Positions 61,001 to 64,000 of a stretch of 64,000 nucleotides of DNA are shown one piece after another. Below the pieces are notes generated by a model that worked only from the letters and a program-made list of their open reading frames with translations, was not told where the DNA came from and ran no database searches. The DNA comes from Poecilobothrus nobilitatus (taxonomy: Eukaryota; Arthropoda; Insecta; Diptera; Dolichopodidae). Numbering within the stretch: position 1 is the first letter of the stretch; every line of letters begins with the position of its first letter. The stretch is taken from contig OX352774.1 in assembly GCA_947095535.1 (NCBI GenBank), forward strand, positions 213,392,965 to 213,456,964, written 5' to 3'. Both the position numbers and the translations under genes were made by a program.

Positions 61001-63224
61001 CTTCTATTTCAAACGCCTTGTTATAATTCATTTATTTGACATTTAATTTTTATTTTTTGTTTTTTTTTTTTTTCAATTTTATAAAATTGAGTGCACTTTA
61101 AAGCATTGTAAAAAATCAAAGTACCTGTCAAAATCATAACTTCATTTTGACAGAAAAAAAGAAAAGAAAAATTGAATGTTTTTTTTTCTATGGAATAAAA
61201 AAGAAAATTAAATGAAATAAAAGAAAATTAATTTTTATATTTTTGATTAATACAATTCTATAGGATAGGACAATAATATCAATTAAATAATAAGTGATTT
61301 AATAGAAAAATGAAAAGATCTATTTAGTTTAATTAAAATAACTTTGAAAATGAGTTATTAGGATTTTAGACTGGTTTTAATTTTTTTTAAATAAGACTAC
61401 TTTACATTACAAATAAAGTGTGCTTGCATTGCAAGCGTTTTAACAATTGATTACATTGCATAACATTTAAAAAAAACCATTGTATCGCTGACTTTTATAG
61501 TAAGGACTTAAAAACCCCCTGCTTGAATGCTAGAGCGTCTTCAAACCATGTACCTCAAACAAAAGTTGTAAACAAAAGCTGACCAATATATTTTTAATGA
61601 TACCCCACATGCAGACATTCGGGTATAAATATTGAAATTTCCCTACAACTTATAAAGAGCTGAAAGACCTTCTTTCAAACCGAAAAGTTCCAATGTAAGA
61701 TTTTTCTGGATGATTACACACTAAACTCTATCAAATATATTTTACGTCAAGATTCTAGCTTATTTTGAAGTTCTTCATCTTGTTGATACAAAGCGGTTTC
61801 AGGAATTTGTTACAAGCAGCTATATATAAATTAGTATCTGTAACGAACAGACTATGTAAAACATCGTTTAAAATTAACAATGTTAACCATATTCTAATTT
61901 TTATACTGCATTTTCTATCTAATACATAATATATACAGTTATTAACGTTTTCTGTTCTGTTCTAAACAAATCCTAACCAAAGAGTTATTTTAGAACAAAG
62001 GACGTGGCTCATTTTTAGTTTCAAGAAGGAGTACGATTAAAATAAATTTTATTCTAAACTAGAAAGAGAACCTCGTCGATGTTATTAAAATGCAGCTAAA
62101 ATAAAAATCACACATTAGAAATATTTTTCCAACACCTACGGCTTTAACTCTAGGGTTTACCTGTGGAAATAACTTAGTTTTCAATATAAATAAGTAAACT
62201 ATATTATCTTTATAACTGCAATGTTTTCCAATTACACGGATTCTTTGTTTAATAATCCACTTCTCACAATTATCCATTTTTATTATAAATTTTGAACGAA
62301 ACCTGATATTTATAATATACATTTAAGTATTTCTCTTGTACATCCTGTAATAACGAAGACATCATTTTGCGAAATTGAAATAAAAGCACTATAAAATTAT
62401 AATATACAATGAAACATGATCAAAGTAAAGAAAAAAATAAAAATTAGATTGTTAATAAACTGTCAGCAGTTACAAAAAAAAAATAAATAAAATTTTTTTT
62501 TTTTTTGAAAAGTAATGAATTAAAATTGATTTGGCTGCGGGAGGTGTGATAGGTGGTTGAACTAAATAATAAAGAACAATCGATAAATTTATAATAAGAA
62601 AATGAAAAGGATGCCTTAGATATAAAAAAATTTTAACAGTTTAATTTTAAAAAATATATTAACAATTCTTTAAGGCACAATCAGTTTAAACTTATAGAAG
62701 AAACTTGACCATTTTCAAATAAAACGAGGAAAATACAGTTACTTTTGTCAACTCTTAGATACCCGTACGAACCGTTAGTATGTTCATAGCCTGTCACTCT
62801 GCTTATAATATTATTTTTTTAATTTTTTAGTATTTTAAAATAATTTGGGTGAATTTTATAATTTCTAGTATTTCTGTACATAAGGCTGTACATATATTCA
62901 AACTATATGTTTACACATTCTTCAAAAGCAGATTTTAACTTTCCACAAAACGATTATCAATCCAAAACTTTTCCAAATATGCTATAGTACCATTTAATAC
63001 TAAGCGGAAAATGTATAATAATTTACACTATACATATGTATGTATATTATATATCATTCATTCATCAGTGACATATACGATATTTAAATAAACATGAGTT
63101 ATATAAGTATGTATACTAATATATCATATAAATATATGTTCTTCAAGCAACCGTTGTATTTTTTATTTAATTTTTTTTGCACTACGCATGATGATGTAAT
63201 TTCAAATTATCGAGAAAAAAAAAA

Positions 63225-64000
63225 TGCAAAAAAATCGTTAAAAAATTTTGTTAGAAAAATTTAGAAAAATGAAATCACACTTTCGTCAATTTTAAGGTAA
63301 CTCTATCTTATTAAGAAAAGTTGTTAACAGAAATAAGAGTATAATGTTGAAGCTTTAATTTTTGTATACTACTTCAAAAAAATTTGGATAGGTGTTCAAG
63401 TCACAGGTGTTTAAAAATAAGGAATTTTTAGTTTTTGACACCATACAACTCCGAAACGGGGAGTGATACAAAAATATTTTCTGAAATGACTCATACTTAT
63501 TTTCAAAGACCTAACTTCTCTCAAAAATTCAAGTTTTAACTTAAACCGTTTGGAAGATAGAAGGAGTCAAGAATTTTACAAAATTTAATCATAACAGTAA
63601 ATTATGACACCGTATGGCAAAAATTTATATTTATTTTTTCAAATTGAAGATATATCTTACACAACTTGTATTATATCAATTTAAATATAGAGTTTTTTTG
63701 AACTTTGGGGGGGGGGGGGCTGTACCTCCGTAACGGGTGGGCCTACAGAAAAAAGGTTATTTTCATAAAATTTATATTTTTGTGTTATCTATCAGTAGTT
63801 AAAATTTTATGGCTCTATTTCAAAAACAAATGTGGAGATCTAAAATTTGAGTGTTCGAGAGGTATTCGAAGTTTTGGTCGGATCTCAACCAAAAAAAATA
63901 GGGAAGCTACAAATTGTTGTAAGAATATTTTGTGTTAATTTCAAGGCTCTAATTTTCTTAGTTTTTGAGTTATCTTGCTAACGGACGGACAAAGCTTAAT
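63225..64000 (+). mobile_element. Family A element, copy running into the window end
   Basis: CACTTTCGTCAATTTTAAGG, AGAAAAGTTGTTAACAGAAA, GAAGCTTTAATTTTTGTATA, AAGTCACAGGTGTTTAAAAA and CTGTACCTCCGTAACGGG follow the order of the copy at 12784. The end differs: GAGTTATCTTGCTAACGGAC, CGGACAAAGC. This is a related subfamily with the ACGGAC box placed after a different 3' segment. A G13 run interrupts it at 63707-63719. The true end may lie beyond 64000. Confidence 0.7.
63707..63719 (+). repeat. Poly-G run of 13 in family A copy
   Basis: The aligned positions in the copy at 12784 read GAGGGGCC and GAGGGGGTGT, so a G4-G5 stretch has grown to G13 here. It stands out in a window with almost no G homopolymers. 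Confidence 0.95.

Larger units (their letters stand above)
55700..63220. other. Gene-free A+T-rich stretch
   Basis: There is no supported gene. TA microsatellites lie at 56909-56946 and 57966-58010. Poly-A and poly-T runs are dense at 57350-58150 and 60440-60540. The frames at 58360-58596 (+) and 62059-62322 (-) are of moderate length but match nothing I recognise. ATACATATGTATGTA-type palindromic spacers occur near 63035. Confidence 0.5.

Noticed and set aside
62059..62322. 87-codon minus-strand frame
   Set aside because: Composition is fairly balanced, but no motif, splice site or family was recognised. It is left unannotated.

Overview
This window looks like gene-poor DNA from an A+T-rich arthropod nuclear genome, most likely an insect. 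The evidence is a base composition of very roughly four-fifths A+T (judged by eye, not counted), hundreds of poly-A/poly-T runs, no long open reading frames, and a transposon complement typical of insects: DD41D mariner, hAT and pogo remnants, a non-LTR retroposon, a tRNA-derived SINE and several MITE-like elements. Palindromic spacers of the ATACATATGTATGT type recur and are common in fly genomes, which weakly suggests Diptera. I found no rRNA gene, functional tRNA gene, CRISPR array or prokaryotic gene organisation. Apart from one candidate exon, the short open frames are chance frames in A+T-rich DNA (many are poly-T read as phenylalanine) or pieces of dead transposons.

Layout. At 1-8 kb the DNA is mostly unique, with one candidate internal exon at 4801-4879 (+) whose peptide resembles the segment just before the first membrane helix of SLC7 light-chain amino-acid transporters. 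A fold-back repeat lies at 5598-5892. At 8-15 kb there is a MITE-like element (8036-8566), an old mariner transposase fragment (11.1-11.5 kb), the longest copy of a dispersed TIR family called family A here (12784-14060, with a 477-bp tandem duplication inside), and the first SINE. At 15-25 kb there is a motif-array repeat, a non-autonomous hAT element with a perfect 8-bp target duplication (18241-18714), SINE 2, a family A fragment, an unidentified coding-like fragment and two non-LTR retroposon remnants that share their 3' end. At 26-33 kb there is a long-TIR element, a 150-170 bp segment repeated 1.5 kb apart, a family A fragment and an internally deleted, stop-riddled DD41D mariner (31849-32734). 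At 33-46 kb there is a pogo/Tigger transposase remnant (37487-38101), SINE 3 and an inverted family A copy. At 46-64 kb there is an 18-19 bp perfect hairpin, a second long-TIR element, another dispersed repeat with an AC-rich tract, and a family A copy that runs into the window end.

Nothing here forms an operon or pathway. The simplest reading is a long intron or intergenic stretch filled by successive insertions of mobile elements, all of which look inactive. If the candidate exon is real, the DNA downstream of it is probably one very long intron on the + strand, because no second exon of the same family was recognised.
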